Source: Clostridia bacterium
GTDB lineage: Bacteria > Bacillota > DSM-521 > Neomoorellales > SLTJ01
DNA length: 6,806 nt
NCBI GenBank assembly: GCA_014360105.1
Contig: JACIYD010000085.1
Location: 1-6,806 of the forward strand
Direction of reading: 5' to 3'
A program made the translations under genes and the position numbers. Each line of letters begins with the position of its first letter. Positions within the stretch are counted from its first letter, which is position 1. This document shows, piece by piece, positions 6,403-6,806 of this stretch. The notes below the pieces were generated by a model. That model was not told where the DNA came from. It saw only the letters and a list, made by a program, of their open reading frames with translations, and ran no database searches.

Positions 6403-6585
6403 CTTGATGATTTCAAGAGTGGCCGCAGGGATTCTGCCGAGTTTTGGATCAACGTTGGTCCCCGGAAGGCCTACACCCGCTACTTTCATGTACGCGACGA
6501 TGCGAGCCGCTACCTGGGCTGCGTGGGCGTAGGCCAGGATATTAGGGAGATTTTGAAGCTGGAGGGCGAGAAGAGGCTGCTCTAG
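6403..6585 (+). pseudogene. DUF438/PAS-domain protein, C-terminal fragment
   Basis: Plus-strand frame reading LDDFKSGRRDSAEFWINVG, then RKAYTRYFHVRDDASRYLGC, then VGVGQDIREILKLEGEKRLL, and ending at TAG 6583-6585. The sequence 'F(K/R)SG.RD.AEFWI..G......RYF.VRD..G.YLG...V.QDI..I..LEGE.RLL' is the typical end of the DUF438 family, whose members join a DUF438 domain and a hemerythrin-like domain to a C-terminal PAS sensor domain. Only the last half of the PAS domain is present (about 60 codons of a roughly 400-residue protein). The left edge meets the inverted molybdate-permease fragment at about 6396-6412. No start codon with a ribosome binding site precedes it. It was missed because no ATG lies in this frame. 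Confidence 0.75.
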
Positions 6586-6771
6586 ACGGCCGTAACCGTC
6601 CCGTTGCTTGGTGCGGGCGCCCGGCGCAGCCTGGCCCCGGCGTGGGGTTGCCGTTCTGCCAAACGGGGTAAAACGAGCTATGGCCGGGCCAACAACGCCG
6701 GTGGCGTCACCGTACCACACCCTCTCGAATACAATAGCTTAATCAGTTTCGGGAAGGAGTGGTGCTGACCA
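6586..6771 (+). other. Intergenic region upstream of the last gene
   Basis: No coding frame with protein character. It holds GC-rich imperfect repeats (GGCGCCCGGCGC, CCGGCG, GCCGGTGGCG) that could fold as leader RNA, but I recognise no riboswitch class. TACAAT at 6730-6735 is a fair -10 hexamer for the gene at 6772; I see no clear -35 at the right distance. Confidence 0.4.
6730..6735 (+). promoter_or_regulatory. Possible -10 element (TACAAT)
   Basis: TACAAT in an AT-richer patch (CGAATACAATAGCTTAATCAG) 37 bases before the putative start at 6772. The -35 region is not recognisable, so this is a weak call. Confidence 0.3.
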
Positions 6772-6806
6772 ATGCTTTTCTTTGTGCACGGTATGGGTGC
6801 TTACAA
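6772..6806 (+). CDS. Start of an unidentified gene, cut by the window edge
   Basis: ATG at 6772 begins MLFFVHGMGAY and is open to the edge. A GGGAAGGAG site lies at 6751-6759, 12 bases upstream, rather far. A GTG at 6762 in another frame (LTNAFLCARYGCL) is the alternative, but it lies too close to the same site. Eleven codons are too few to name a family. The ribosome binding site and the possible TACAAT box suggest a real gene start. Confidence 0.4.
   Translation, partial: MLFFVHGMGAY

Noticed and set aside
6403..6720. N-terminal 106 residues of the minus-strand frame 6190-6720 as a novel protein domain
   Set aside because: This DNA codes in the opposite direction for a recognisable DUF438/PAS end (to 6585), and beyond that is intergenic; the minus frame is open by chance in GC-rich DNA.
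1..6806. CRISPR array, tRNA or rRNA genes
   Set aside because: No regularly spaced repeats, no tRNA cloverleaf signature (GGTTCRANYCC) and no rRNA-like conserved blocks were seen on either strand.

Overview
The window is GC-rich. It has strong AAGGAGG-type ribosome binding sites, GTG starts and tightly overlapping genes. These features, together with a small Zn-ribbon protein and a DUF438/PAS protein end, suggest a Gram-positive anaerobe of the Clostridia (Moorella/Desulfotomaculum-like). That placement is inference from style and gene families, not proof. The stretch is an accessory region dominated by toxin-antitoxin type nucleotidyltransferase/HEPN genes and by broken genes. Nearly everything from the left edge to about 6000 is on the minus strand.

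Left part (1-2143), minus strand: the 5' end of a small Zn-ribbon gene; an intact MntA-type nucleotidyltransferase (317-712) followed at once by what may be a ruined partner gene; then an ABC-2 type exporter pair. The exporter permease (789-1541) is intact, but its ATPase (1538 to about 1981) has lost its N-terminal third, including the Walker A loop. Centre (2226-3480): a frameshifted, 5'-truncated VapC-like PIN toxin remnant, then a HEPN gene overlapping by 4 bases a nucleotidyltransferase gene. The nucleotidyltransferase carries a YgiT/MqsA-like zinc finger at its N-terminus, and one extra G in a G5 run puts the first CxxC knuckle out of frame.

Right part: 3812-5975 is one UvrA-paralog ABC-ATPase gene broken by a 7-base loss in the first Walker A, two further frameshifts, an internal deletion of the second-half zinc-finger region, and several motif substitutions. 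Its N-terminus abuts a plus-strand transposase C-terminal fragment. Beyond that (6190-6585) the C-terminal end of a molybdate-type ABC permease (minus) and the C-terminal end of a DUF438/PAS protein (plus) are joined at their broken 5' sides, forming a chimeric frame that should not be annotated as a gene. A new plus-strand gene may begin at 6772 and run off the edge.

The plausibly working parts are MntA, the HEPN/nucleotidyltransferase pair (depending on the G-run), the permease and the edge genes. I did not find a clearly new defence or metabolic system. The most unusual items are the zinc-finger/nucleotidyltransferase fusion paired with HEPN, its homopolymer frameshift, and the density of decayed genes around it.
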